DNA from: an uncultured Lachnospiraceae bacterium | GTDB taxonomy: Bacteria; Bacillota; Clostridia; Lachnospirales; Anaerotignaceae | DNA: 56,306 nucleotides | Reading direction: 5' to 3' | NCBI GenBank assembly: GCA_944383855.1 | Contig: CALWRB010000014.1 | Coordinates: forward strand, 1-56,306 | Shown here: in pieces, positions 29,982-39,068 of the stretch | Layout of the letters: the number at the start of each line of letters is the position of its first letter | Numbering within the stretch: the stretch's first letter is position 1 | The notes under the pieces: model-generated | What the model was told of the DNA's origin: nothing | Seen by the model: the letters and a program-made list of their open reading frames with translations, nothing else | The model's database searches: none | Made by a program: the position numbers and the translations under genes

Positions 29982-30294
29982 AATTTCCCACAACCTTTCT
30001 CATGACCGCCTGGATCGCAGCCTCTTTGTTCTTCGCTGCTTGGGTCCGAATGGCGTTGCAGGCTTCCTCTGCCTCATTCATAATGCTTCTGGCAGTCATC
30101 TGGCTTTCTTCCGCCGCATCATCTGCCGCACGGATCAAAGCCTGTTTCCCTTCCTGTCGCACCAAAGAAAGCATTCTTTCCCCCTCTGCGATGGCTTGCG
30201 CCTTTTGTTCCTCTGCTTTTTGCACCGCTTCTTTTTTCATTTCTTCTGCCTTGGCTTCTGCTTCCAGAACACTCTTCAGAATCTCATAAGCCAT
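29968..30294 (-). CDS. ntpF: V-type ATPase subunit G/H-like peripheral stalk protein (NtpF)
   Basis: This 108-residue protein is nearly all charged helix, Ala/Glu/Lys/Arg-rich, forming the second strand of the peripheral stalk with NtpE. The ATG at 30294 follows GAGGTGG. Position as first gene, directly before ntpI, matches the Enterococcus order F-I-K-E-C-G-A-B-D. Its end overlaps ntpI by 14 bp. The name rests on size, helix type and position. Confidence 0.88.
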
Positions 30295-30378
30295 TCCTAC
30301 CACCTCACTTGATAGATTTTTGCCTACACTCCGATAAAATGATATGACAATGATTGCTTGATAAAGAAATAACAAAAT

Positions 30379-30442
30379 AGTCAAAACCCGACTGTTTTCC
30401 CATTTCTTATCCTAAAATTTTACCGGCAAAGCAGTTTTGACT
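30379..30442 (-). promoter_or_regulatory. Structured leader element of the V-ATPase transcript (possible riboswitch)
   Basis: In the leader of about 240 nt, AGUCAAAAC (30442-30434) pairs perfectly with GUUUUGACU (30387-30379). The enclosed 46 nt contain GCCGG and CAGUCGG-type segments that could make inner structure. No terminator follows, so any control would be translational. I cannot assign it to a class. The remainder of 30295-31006 holds the promoter, the transporter terminator and AT-rich sequence with no gene seen. Confidence 0.4.
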
Positions 30443-30543
30443 TCCAAAATCTGTCACTGTATCCTACAAAATATGCCCTTTCGGAAAAACATAAATCACC
30501 GATACTGTTGTTATGTATAAAAATCAAAACATACCTCACTATA

Positions 30544-30572
30544 ATAATAGGTTACCGTTTATTTTTTGTCAA
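30544..30572 (-). promoter_or_regulatory. Promoter of the V-ATPase operon
   Basis: TTGACA (30572-30567), a 17-bp spacer and TATTAT (30549-30544) on the minus strand form a strong sigma-A promoter about 245 bp upstream of ntpF. Confidence 0.8.
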
Positions 30573-30945
30573 TATTTAAATCCGTTACTTTTTTTCAGCC
30601 GCTTCTGTTATCCACTTTTTCACAGATTCCCTCTATCCTCTGGATTCCTGCGTTTTTTTTGCCCCGAGTCCCTTGAAATTTGGGAGAAAAGGAAAGGATT
30701 TTCTCTTTTTCTGCTCAAATGGCAAATGAAAATCGGCACCGATATTTTATAAGATTTTCCTAAAAAAAATATAATTTTTTCATACAATTTGTAAGAAATT
30801 TCATTTATTTTTGGTCTGCGCTTTGATTCCCGGTTTTTCACTGTATTTTATTTCATCATTTAGCTGCAAAACATATTTTTTTTGCCGTATAAATGTTGTT
30901 TTTTCTTTATTTTACGTTACTTTTGTGTTCCCGCTTCCGAATAGA

Positions 30946-30996
30946 CAAAAACCCTCGGACAAAAAGCGGCAGACACCGTTTTTTACCCAAGGGTTT
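30946..30996 (-). terminator. Terminator of the tryptophan-type ABC operon
   Basis: AAACCCTTGG and CCGAGGGTTTTT form the outer stem, with an inner AAAAACGG/CCGCTTTTT stem; a T run follows on the minus strand. Confidence 0.75.
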
Positions 30997-31006
30997 CTCG
31001 TTACAT

Positions 31007-31780
31007 TTAATTGCCGCATTCGATACTGATTTTTGTGAACAATCCCAAAATATCCTCTACCGTCGTATGCGTCTTTTCTTCCCCGCTTTGATCCAGCACG
31101 ACTCCGCCTTTATCCATCATCAACAGACGACTGCCATATTCTACGGCATAGCGCAGATTATGTGTGACCATCATCGCAGTCAGGTGCTTTTCCTTGATAA
31201 TGCGGTCTGTCAGTTCCATAATGATCTCCGCCGTTTTAGGGTCGAGCGCTGCCGTGTGTTCGTCCAAAATCAAAAAATCGATCGGAGTCAGCGTCGTCAT
31301 CACCAACGCGGCAGCCTGCCTTTGTCCGCCGGAAAGCGCGCCCACTTTTACATGTAATTTATCTTCCAGACCCAGTCCAAGCAGAGCAAGCTGTTCTTTG
31401 TAATAATCGATGCGTTTTTTCTGTATCCCTCTGCCCAGACCGCAGAAACTTCCCTTTTGATCTGCCAAAGACATATTTTCTAACATCGTCAGATTAGGGC
31501 AAGTGCCCATAGAGGGATTTTGGTATACTCTGCCGATGCGGCGGTAGCGCTGGTACTCTTTCATTTTGGCGATATTTTCTCCGCCGATCAGTACTTCTCC
31601 TCCCTCAATCGGAATGCTGCCGCAGATGATATTTAAAAGAGAGGTTTTTCCGCTGCCATTGCTGCCGACGATGGATACAAACTCCCCTTCTTTGACCTGC
31701 AACTGAAAATGATCGAACAGACACATTTCTGTTACTGTGCCGGGGTTATAGATCTTTGTCACATTTTTCAACTCAAGCAT
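31007..31780 (-). CDS. ABC transporter ATP-binding protein (TrpZ-like)
   Basis: This 257-residue ATPase has Walker A GSNGSGKTSLLN, the ABC signature LSGGQRQAAAL, Walker B DFLILDEHTAALD and an H-loop VTHN. Start ATG 31780 begins MLELKNVTKIY and overlaps the permease stop by 8 bp, so the three transporter genes are one unit. With a permease and a substrate-binding lipoprotein of the PF04392 type it matches TrpXYZ-like importers. The T-box leader upstream supports tryptophan as substrate. Confidence 0.9.
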   Translation of the reverse strand: MLELKNVTKIYNPGTVTEMCLFDHFQLQVKEGEFVSIVGSNGSGKTSLLNIICGSIPIEGGEVLIGGENIAKMKEYQRYRRIGRVYQNPSMGTCPNLTMLENMSLADQKGSFCGLGRGIQKKRIDYYKEQLALLGLGLEDKLHVKVGALSGGQRQAAALVMTTLTPIDFLILDEHTAALDPKTAEIIMELTDRIIKEKHLTAMMVTHNLRYAVEYGSRLLMMDKGGVVLDQSGEEKTHTTVEDILGLFTKISIECGN

Positions 31781-32651
31781 GCTTTTTTGCACCGCCTTTC
31801 CAACTGCCTGCCGCCAGTACCAAAAGGAACAATACCGCCATCGCAAGCTTCAGCAAATTTGCGGGCAGTCCCATACTGATGGCAAGCTGAATGCAGATCT
31901 TATACAGAATACTGCCGAAAAATACCGCTGTTGTCGCTTTTACAAACGAAAGTCTGCGGAACAATGTGGTACCGATGATGACGGTAGCCAGTCCAAATAC
32001 CACCTGACCGGTTCCCATTGTGCTGGTAAATGCCCTTTGTTCCTGACAGACAATACAACCTGCCAGTGCCGCAAGGGCATTGGCGATCACCAAACCTAAA
32101 ATTTTCACACTTCCTTTGTTTTTCGCCAAAGAAGTGACCAAAGTGTCGTTATCCCCCGTCGCACGCAGCAACAAACCGCTTTTCGTCTGTAAATACCAAT
32201 CCAGGATCAGTTTGCAGACCAGTGCCAAAATCAAAGAAATGATAAACTTTTTATATGTTAAAGATAAATCACCCAACACTGCCGTCGGTGCCGCTGTAAA
32301 AATCGTATCAATGCTTCTTTCAATTGCAAGGTTACTGTCTGCGACCTGCAGGTTGATGGAAAACAGCGCAGTCATGGTAATGATACCCGCCAATAAATCC
32401 CTGACACCAAGCTTTACATGGATCAGTCCCGTTGCAAGCCCTGCCACAGCGCCGGCAAGCAGTGCCAGAGGAAGTGTCAGATAAGGATTCATGCCGTTTA
32501 CCATAAAGTATGCCGTCACCGCAGCGCCCAGAGGAAAACTGCCATCTACCGTCAGGTCCGGAAAATCCAATATTTTATAAGTAATATAAACACCATAGGA
32601 AAGCAGGGCATAAATAAAGCCCTGCATCATTGTACTGATTAGTAATTCCAT
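31773..32651 (-). CDS. ABC transporter permease (TrpY-like)
   Basis: This 292-residue membrane protein has eight or more hydrophobic segments and resembles branched-chain/sugar-type ABC permeases (YKILDFPDLTVDGSFPLGAA near residue 25, TGDNDTLVTSLAKNKG near 190). It probably forms a homodimeric channel. The start at 32651 follows AGAAGGGG. It sits 34 bp after the binding-protein gene and overlaps the ATPase gene by 8 bp. Confidence 0.9.
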   Translation of the reverse strand: MELLISTMMQGFIYALLSYGVYITYKILDFPDLTVDGSFPLGAAVTAYFMVNGMNPYLTLPLALLAGAVAGLATGLIHVKLGVRDLLAGIITMTALFSINLQVADSNLAIERSIDTIFTAAPTAVLGDLSLTYKKFIISLILALVCKLILDWYLQTKSGLLLRATGDNDTLVTSLAKNKGSVKILGLVIANALAALAGCIVCQEQRAFTSTMGTGQVVFGLATVIIGTTLFRRLSFVKATTAVFFGSILYKICIQLAISMGLPANLLKLAMAVLFLLVLAAGSWKGGAKKHA

Positions 32652-32684
32652 CTTCAGAAACCCCTTCTCTTGTTATCTTTGCAC

Positions 32685-33665
32685 TTATTGAGCAGCCTCC
32701 GCGCTGACATCGATCGCGCCCGCAGCCACTTCATCAGGCAATGTCATACCAAACTCCGCCATTGCGTCTGCATTCACATATGTTTCATATTCTGTAATGG
32801 TTTCGTAAGGCATATCTGCGGCAGATGCTTCACCCAACAAGATCTTTGCTGCCATCTGTCCTGTTTTAACACCGAGAGATACATATTCGATACCGGCAGA
32901 AGCAACGCAGCCTTTCTTTACCTGCTCGATCTCACTGCCGTAAACAGGGATACCGGCTTCGTTTGTTTTCTCCAAAACGGACAGAAGCACATCTACTACG
33001 TTATTGTCTGTCAGATTGGAAAAGCAGTCCACATTTTTTGCGATCAGGGTATCTGCTGCCTGCACTACTTCCGACTGCTGTGTCACACCGACTGATTCAA
33101 TGGTAAATCCATATTCTCCTGCCAATGCTTCATATTCCTTGATGGCGGAAACCGAATTCGGCTCACTGGAAGTATAAATAATTCCGATGGTCTTAGCTTC
33201 CGGCTGCAGCATACGGATCAGCTCTAACTGTGCCGCGATCGGCAGTTTATCACTGGTGCCCGTGATATTGCCGCTGTCCAGTTTTGCCTCTACGGGATCT
33301 GTTACTGCGGTAAAGATGACCGGAATATCCTTATCTTCCGCAGCTGCATAGCATGCTGTTGCGGCAGGTGTTGCGATCGCGCACATCAGTGCTACATTCT
33401 TTGCCGAAAAACTCTGTGCGATCTGCACATTCAGGTTATCATCGGCACCGGCATTTTGATACTCCACAACAAAATCCTCACCTTCCACCAGACCGCTTTC
33501 CGCCAGTCCCTGCAAAAAGCCTTCCCGACAGTTATCCAAAGATTCATGCTGCGCATACTGACTAATCCCGATCACAGGAATCTCGGAACTTCCGGAAGAA
33601 CCGCACCCTGCCAATAAAGCACCTGTCATTACTGCTGCCAAAGAAACTGCAAAAAATTTTTTCAT
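32685..33665 (-). CDS. ABC transporter substrate-binding lipoprotein (TrpX-like)
   Basis: This 326-residue lipoprotein has a signal peptide ending in lipobox LLAGC (residues 17-21). The mature part is of the PF04392 periplasmic-binding type (VIGISQYAQHESLDNCREGF, AIATPAATACYAAAEDKDIPVIFTAV region, SSEPNSVSAIKEYE). It should hold the solute on the outer face for the permease. I prefer ATG 33665, nine bases after GGAG; ATG 33671 is too close. Upstream frame belongs to the T-box leader, not to the protein. Confidence 0.92.
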   Translation of the reverse strand: MKKFFAVSLAAVMTGALLAGCGSSGSSEIPVIGISQYAQHESLDNCREGFLQGLAESGLVEGEDFVVEYQNAGADDNLNVQIAQSFSAKNVALMCAIATPAATACYAAAEDKDIPVIFTAVTDPVEAKLDSGNITGTSDKLPIAAQLELIRMLQPEAKTIGIIYTSSEPNSVSAIKEYEALAGEYGFTIESVGVTQQSEVVQAADTLIAKNVDCFSNLTDNNVVDVLLSVLEKTNEAGIPVYGSEIEQVKKGCVASAGIEYVSLGVKTGQMAAKILLGEASAADMPYETITEYETYVNADAMAEFGMTLPDEVAAGAIDVSAEAAQ

Positions 33666-33744
33666 GTTCATACACTCCTTTTTCCTGTTCTTTCTCATCT
33701 GTTTTCTCATCTCGTCTTTCCTGTTCTGGCAGAAAAAGGAAAAT

Positions 33745-34032
33745 AAAAAAAGCCTTATCCCAAACCAATGGGACAAGACCTTAATATCCTGCGATACCAC
33801 CCAACTTGACGTATTTTGAATCACACGCCCACTCATTTCCTGCACTGCCATGCAGCCTGCCCTGGTAACGGGTACAGTCCCCGTCGGTTACTACTAACGA
33901 AAAACATCGCTTTCGACCGCCCTCATAAGTCCATTCACTTCGTACCGAACCACCGCATTCCCACCATCCGCGGCTCTCTGAACGTCAGATTGCGAAGCTA
34001 CTTCTCTTAATCAAAGGTTTTGCTCATTGGAT
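33745..34032 (-). promoter_or_regulatory. T-box leader with UGG (Trp) specifier
   Basis: The leader carries the T-box GGGUGGUAUCGC (33802-33791), which pairs with the uncharged tRNA end. A GUGAAUGGAC segment has the likely specifier codon UGG at 33933-33931, for tryptophan. The AGAGAGCCG element lies near the 5' end. A terminator, CUUGUCCCA/UGGGAUAAG then U7, spans 33745-33780. Uncharged tRNA-Trp would favour readthrough into the transporter genes. Confidence 0.9.
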
Positions 34033-34038
34033 ATGGTA

Positions 34039-34066
34039 ATTATATCACTGCCGTTTTGTTTGTCAA
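34039..34066 (-). promoter_or_regulatory. Promoter of the T-box/ABC operon
   Basis: TTGACA (34066-34061), a 16-bp spacer and TATAAT (34044-34039) on the minus strand: both hexamers are consensus. Confidence 0.85.
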
Positions 34067-34084
34067 CTGTTTTTTTAAATTTTT

Positions 34085-35032
34085 TTATGTTTCTTTTTCC
34101 CGCAAAGCTTCATCGCCTACGACATCTTCACTGCCGTCTTTTCTTAGGATCCGGCTTTTGTTTTCTTCAAATCCCGCCAATCCGTAGGGCGAATCGCGAA
34201 AACGTTCCAATACGGCAACGGTTTCCCCGGTAGCCGTTTCGATCGCTTCTCCAAGGATAAATGTCTGCCATTCATCCGACCAGAAAAAACGATTCGTGAT
34301 TACCCTTTCTTCCTCTGTCTTATAATCTGAATCCAGAGGAACACCGTCCTGCGGCGACATATCTTCCGCCACCTGGTAACTTTGCAAGCGGGAAATTTCC
34401 AGTGCGGGGCCCGCCACCCATTCCCAATTTGCATCTTCCTGCACTCTGCGCCAGTTCGCTTCGTCCTGAATGCCCGGCGTATTCCAAATATCGTTCCAAA
34501 TTGCCGTCAATGACTCCGGTGTTTGCAGTACACTTCGGAAACCTTCCCCTTCCTCGTATACAAACCCGCGCAACAGTTCATTTTCTTCGAATGTTCCGAT
34601 CCTTTGATCGGTGCTTTCCTGTATGATCACCACATCTTTGCCGAGGGAATCCACTGGCACAAACAAGATATTGCTGACACCGCCGAATCTCCCAACGTTA
34701 TCTACATATTCATAGACCTCACCGTTTGGGGTATATGCGGCGATCACCGTATTATTTTTCCCAAAATCTACGGAAACGATCACATCTTCATCTCCCTGCG
34801 CGAATACCGAACCAAAGTATACCGTCACGCGCTGCGCATCTGCAGCATCATACTGTTCCCCGGTCGATTCCAATACTTTTTTTACTATGGAATCCATATT
34901 TTGGGCTTCATTGGGAGAAGAAATTTCCTGCTCGGTTAAACTTCCTTCTTCTGTCAGGGCATATACTCTCATGCCGTGTCCCGCCAGCAATACCCCTCCT
35001 GCCAACAGTAACGTCAGCCACTTCTTTCTCAT
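34085..35032 (-). CDS. Secreted protein of unknown function
   Basis: This 315-residue acidic protein has a signal peptide (about residues 1-25, cleavage after VYA). The mature part has no Cys motif or catalytic signature I know; it contains repeated Trp-rich text around 190-215 (AIWNDIWNTPGIQDEANW, EDANWEWV). Start ATG 35032 follows GGAGGCG. It lies 68 bp downstream of ptsI with no clear terminator between, so it may be read with the PTS genes, though function seems unrelated. Confidence 0.7.
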   Translation of the reverse strand: MRKKWLTLLLAGGVLLAGHGMRVYALTEEGSLTEQEISSPNEAQNMDSIVKKVLESTGEQYDAADAQRVTVYFGSVFAQGDEDVIVSVDFGKNNTVIAAYTPNGEVYEYVDNVGRFGGVSNILFVPVDSLGKDVVIIQESTDQRIGTFEENELLRGFVYEEGEGFRSVLQTPESLTAIWNDIWNTPGIQDEANWRRVQEDANWEWVAGPALEISRLQSYQVAEDMSPQDGVPLDSDYKTEEERVITNRFFWSDEWQTFILGEAIETATGETVAVLERFRDSPYGLAGFEENKSRILRKDGSEDVVGDEALREKET

Positions 35033-35100
35033 TTACCAACGCCTCCGTGTTTTCCGCTTTCAAAAAACTATATGCAAAAACGGAGCCGTACATGATAAAA

Positions 35101-36819
35101 CTACTCCCTGTTTTTCAGCACACCGGTAAGGTACCCCGCGATGCCTGCACCGGTGGAAAGTCCCATTGCTTCTTTTTCGGCGGCTTTCGCATCTGATTTA
35201 CGCCAGGAAGAGATCCGTTTTCTGGTCGGCAAAATATCCGATGGTGTAACGCTGAACTCCTCTAAGCCCCAAGCCAAAAATAACGGGATCAATTTCGCTT
35301 CCGCCGCGGCGGCACCGCACATCGCCACAGGGATCCCCGCTTTTTTTGCCGCTTCGATCACCTTTTGTATTCCACGCAAAACAGCAGGGTGGCATTCGTC
35401 ATACAAATACTCCACTTTGGGATTGCCTCTGTCCGCCGCCAAAATATACTGCGTCAAGTCATTGGTGCCGATACTGAAAAAATCCGCTTCCTTTGCCAAC
35501 AGTTCCGCCAATAATACCGAAGCCGGTGTTTCGGTCATAATTCCCACAGAGATCTTTTCATCAAAAGCTTTCCCTTCGTTGCGTAATTCTTTTTTGCAGA
35601 CTTCTAACAGCGCCTTTGCTTCTCTGATCTCCTCTACAGAGGTAATAAAGGGGAGCATAATGCAAAGATTCCCGTGTATCGCACCGGCTCGAAGGATCGC
35701 GCGCAGCTGCACACGAAACTGTTCCTTGTGTGACAGACAGTAACGAATGGCGCGGTATCCCAGAAACGGATTTTCTTCTTTTCCCATACTCAGGTAAGGG
35801 ATCTCTTTATCCCCACCGACGTCCAGTGTGCGGATCACGACTTTTTTGCCTTTCATATAACGCGCAACTTCCGCGTAGGCATCATACTGTTCCTCCTCGG
35901 AAGGAAGCGAACTGCGGTCCATAAACAAAAATTCCGTACGGAATAACCCAATTCCCTCGGCACCGTTTTGCACCGCCTGCTCAGCTTCTTTCGGCGAGCC
36001 GATGTTGGCAAATACTTCATAGCGCTGTCCATCGGCATCTTTTGTCGGTCTGTCACGGTAAACGGAAAGCTGTTTCTTTTCTTCTCGCGCCTTTTCCTGT
36101 TTTTTTCGATACTGCGCCGTCGTTTTAGTATCCGGGGAAAGGATCGCCATGCCCTCCGTCCCGTCTACGATCAATCCCTCCCCTTCCTTCACCGTTTCCG
36201 TAATGCCTGCCACTCCAAGCACCGCAGGCAGCTCCAGCCCTCTTGCCAAAATCGCCGAATGACTGGTTTTTCCGCCTTGTTCGGTCAAAATCGCAGAAAC
36301 ATTTTCCGTTTGCAGCTCCACCGTCATAGACGGCGTCAGCTCTTTTGCGACCAAAACGCTGTCTTTGGGCAGCCTGCTCAAATCTATCGGCGCTTTTCCG
36401 CTCAAAATCGCCAACAGTCTGGCTTTGATATCCCTCACATCAGCCGCTCTTTGGCGCATCAGTTCATCTTCCACCGCAGCAAACATATCCGCATACATCG
36501 TGCAAACTGCATCGACTGCGTTTTCCGCGCATCTGCCCGTTTCGATATTTTCCTGCATCTGCGAGAGCATAAAAGGGTCATGCAGCATCGTGATATGCCC
36601 CAATAAGATATCCGCTTCTTTTTCCCCGCTGCTTTTTCGTATTTTTTCCGCCAGTTTTTTGGTTTCTTCCGTAAAAGAAGCAATGCCTTCTTCCAGACGC
36701 TCCTTCTCCTTTTCTTTTCCCGCAAACTGCGCATCGGAAAACGTATACGTTTCTTCCCGAATACAAACCGCCTTTCCGATGCCGATCCCGTCGGAAGCTG
36801 CGATCCCACGCACCACCAC
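35101..36819 (-). CDS. ptsI: PTS enzyme I
   Basis: This protein of about 572 residues takes phosphate from PEP and passes it to HPr. The phospho-His is His187 in GGKTSHSAILARG. The PEP-binding barrel has GLFRTEFLFMDR and GTNDLTQYILAADRGN, and the active-site Cys is in VAMCGAA. The start is probably GTG at 36819: it is 8 nt after AAGGAGG, and enzyme I proteins begin close to GIAAS. A longer GTG-started frame overlaps ptsH without an SD. It is the last PTS gene of the fruK-fruA-ptsH-ptsI operon. Confidence 0.93.
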   Translation of the reverse strand: MVVRGIAASDGIGIGKAVCIREETYTFSDAQFAGKEKEKERLEEGIASFTEETKKLAEKIRKSSGEKEADILLGHITMLHDPFMLSQMQENIETGRCAENAVDAVCTMYADMFAAVEDELMRQRAADVRDIKARLLAILSGKAPIDLSRLPKDSVLVAKELTPSMTVELQTENVSAILTEQGGKTSHSAILARGLELPAVLGVAGITETVKEGEGLIVDGTEGMAILSPDTKTTAQYRKKQEKAREEKKQLSVYRDRPTKDADGQRYEVFANIGSPKEAEQAVQNGAEGIGLFRTEFLFMDRSSLPSEEEQYDAYAEVARYMKGKKVVIRTLDVGGDKEIPYLSMGKEENPFLGYRAIRYCLSHKEQFRVQLRAILRAGAIHGNLCIMLPFITSVEEIREAKALLEVCKKELRNEGKAFDEKISVGIMTETPASVLLAELLAKEADFFSIGTNDLTQYILAADRGNPKVEYLYDECHPAVLRGIQKVIEAAKKAGIPVAMCGAAAAEAKLIPLFLAWGLEEFSVTPSDILPTRKRISSWRKSDAKAAEKEAMGLSTGAGIAGYLTGVLKNRE

Positions 36820-36838
36820 CGTACATTCCTCCTTTGCC

Positions 36839-37105
36839 TTAAGCTTCACCCAAACCGGACGAAATCAGTTCCACCGCCTTCTCAAGCGCTTCTTTTTCCT
36901 GTGCGCCGTCACAGCGCACCTCCACTTCCGTCCCTTTTTTCAAACACGCCGCCATCAAGTGCAAAATACTTTTTCCGTTAGCTTCCCTTCCGTCGGCGTG
37001 CAGTGTCACTTCACAGGGGAAAGCGGACATTTCGTTGACAAATAACTGCGCGGGGCGCATATGCATCCCCATCGGATTGATGATTGTTACCTTTTGCGAT
37101 ACCAT
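36839..37105 (-). CDS. ptsH: Phosphocarrier protein HPr
   Basis: This 88-residue HPr has His15 in NPMGMHMRPAQ as the phosphorylation site for enzyme I, and Ser46 in ANGKSILHL, the regulatory site of HPr kinase in Firmicutes. The usual residues around His15 (LHARPA) are here MHMRPA, a mild oddity. It begins 15 bp after fruA and ends just before the ptsI start, so the operon encodes its own phosphorelay. It may serve the fructose system specifically or be the general HPr. Confidence 0.93.
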   Translation of the reverse strand: MVSQKVTIINPMGMHMRPAQLFVNEMSAFPCEVTLHADGREANGKSILHLMAACLKKGTEVEVRCDGAQEKEALEKAVELISSGLGEA

Positions 37106-37120
37106 ATGAAAACACCTTCC

Positions 37121-39022
37121 TTATGCTTTTTGTCTGTTTTTCAAAAATCCCAGGCATGCCATTCCGATCAGTGAGCCGATCGCCAAAGCGACCAGATATC
37201 CCAGCCAGTTTCCGATCACGGCAAATACGAATATGCCGCCATGCGGCGCAGGCAATGTGCAGCCAAAAAACATGGATAAACCGCCTGCCACGGCAGAACC
37301 GATCATGCAAGAAGGCAGCACACGCAAGGGATCGGCAGCCGCAAAGGGGATCGCACCTTCCGTAATAAAGCAAAGACCCATAATATAGTTGACCACACCC
37401 GATTTTCTTTCCTCCGCAGTAAATTTGGAAGGAAAAACAGTCGTCGCAAGCGCAATCGCAATCGGCGGCACCATACCACCGATCATGACCGCCGCCATCA
37501 CATCGGAGCCGGTCGTCATCGTGGCAAGTGTGGACGTACCGAATACATAAGCTGCCTTATTGAACGGTCCACCCATATCGATCGCCATCATGCCTGCCAA
37601 AACGACACCCAGAGCAACTTTACTGCCATTGCCCATCGTTTCCAATCCACGATAGAGCGCCTCATTGAGTGTTGCGATAAAGGGATTGATCAAACACATC
37701 ACCAGACCGATCAGCAACAGTCCGGCTACGGGATAGATCAGTACAGGTTTGATGCCTTCCAACGCCTGCGGCAGATAATCCGAAACTTTTCTGACACCCA
37801 GTATCAAATACCCCGCAGCAAAACCTGCGATCAAAGCGCCCAAAAATCCTGCCGACACATCACTGCCGCCGGGGCTTGCGAATGTTGCGCCGGAAAGCGC
37901 CAAAGCGCCGCCGGCAAAACCAACCATCAGCGCAGGTCTGTCCGCGATCGCCATTGCGATATAACCCGCCAATATCGGCAACATAAAGCCGAAAGCCGCA
38001 TTACCGATTTGTTTGAACCATGCAGCAAGCGGTGTATTCATACCAAAATTAGCATAGTCGATAGAAGGGTCATCCACCAAAAACGCCAAAGCAATCAGAA
38101 TACCGCCGCCAATGACAAACGGCAGCATATGCGAAACGCCGTTCATCAGTTGTTTGTAGATCTTTCTGCCAACGGTTTCCTTGGTCTGAGTATAAGTTTC
38201 TCCGGAAGCTTCCTGTGCGGTATACACAGGTGCCTGTCCTTCTGTCACTGCACGGATCAGTTCCTGCGGACGATGGATTCCGTCAGAAACCGGCACACGA
38301 AGCAGCGCTTTTCCGTGGAATCGTTCCAGATCGACTTCCTTGTCCGCCGCGACGATGACACCGTCACAAGAAGCAATTTCTTCTCTGGTCAACTGATGCT
38401 TCGTACCGCCGCTGCCCTGTGTTTCCACTCGAATCCTGCCGCCCATTTCCTGCGCCTTTTTCTCCAATGCCTCCGCCGCCATATAGGTATGCGCGATACC
38501 GGTCGGGCAGGCTGTGACCGCGCACAGGAAAAAGCCGCTTTTTGCTTCCTGTTTTCCGCCTTCGTCTTTTTTTGCCTCATACCGATCGATCACGGCAAGC
38601 AGTTCTTCCGCATTTTTTGCCTGCCGCAGTTCTTCTACAAAATGAGAGTCCATCAAAAGCACCATCAGCTTGGAGAGGATCTCCAAATGCACCTCTCCGT
38701 CCTTTGGCGCCGCGATCATAAAAATAACATCGACTTCGCTGCCGTCCGCTGCGTCAAACGGCACCGCTTTTTCCAATGTCATTGCCGCCAATGCCGGTCG
38801 CAGCACAGTATCCGATTTCGCATGCGGCACTGCCACACCGCCGCCAACCGCCGTACTGCCTAATGCCTCTCTGTCTAAAATCGCCTGATAATATACCGCT
38901 TCCTCTGCCACTACACCGCTGCTTTTTTGCAAAGCTGCCATCTGCCGCAAGATATCCTCTTTATCTTTTGCTTGGGTGTGCAGCAAAATCCTATTCTTTT
39001 CCAGTAGATCCGTAATTTTCAT
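37121..39022 (-). CDS. fruA: PTS fructose transporter, fused IIABC
   Basis: This 633-residue fusion starts with a IIA domain (1-145, active His67 in VAVPHAKS). A short linker leads to a IIB domain (about 165-265, active Cys in TACPTGIAHTYMAAEAL), and the membrane IIC domain has about nine helices. It imports fructose as fructose 1-phosphate. The ATG at 39022 follows AAAGGATT. It sits between fruK and ptsH in one operon. Confidence 0.94.
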   Translation of the reverse strand: MKITDLLEKNRILLHTQAKDKEDILRQMAALQKSSGVVAEEAVYYQAILDREALGSTAVGGGVAVPHAKSDTVLRPALAAMTLEKAVPFDAADGSEVDVIFMIAAPKDGEVHLEILSKLMVLLMDSHFVEELRQAKNAEELLAVIDRYEAKKDEGGKQEAKSGFFLCAVTACPTGIAHTYMAAEALEKKAQEMGGRIRVETQGSGGTKHQLTREEIASCDGVIVAADKEVDLERFHGKALLRVPVSDGIHRPQELIRAVTEGQAPVYTAQEASGETYTQTKETVGRKIYKQLMNGVSHMLPFVIGGGILIALAFLVDDPSIDYANFGMNTPLAAWFKQIGNAAFGFMLPILAGYIAMAIADRPALMVGFAGGALALSGATFASPGGSDVSAGFLGALIAGFAAGYLILGVRKVSDYLPQALEGIKPVLIYPVAGLLLIGLVMCLINPFIATLNEALYRGLETMGNGSKVALGVVLAGMMAIDMGGPFNKAAYVFGTSTLATMTTGSDVMAAVMIGGMVPPIAIALATTVFPSKFTAEERKSGVVNYIMGLCFITEGAIPFAAADPLRVLPSCMIGSAVAGGLSMFFGCTLPAPHGGIFVFAVIGNWLGYLVALAIGSLIGMACLGFLKNRQKA

Positions 39023-39068
39023 AAGCAATCCTTTCCGCCTTTCGGCTTGATTTTTTTGCTTTTATCCA

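Noticed and set aside
30700..30800. AT-rich stretch near 30.7-30.8 kb as an origin or regulatory island
   Set aside because: No DnaA-box cluster or repeat pattern was seen; only low-complexity A/T runs.
33672..33851. Longer N terminus for the tryptophan-binding lipoprotein
   Set aside because: That stretch is the T-box antiterminator and terminator; the signal peptide starts at 33665.
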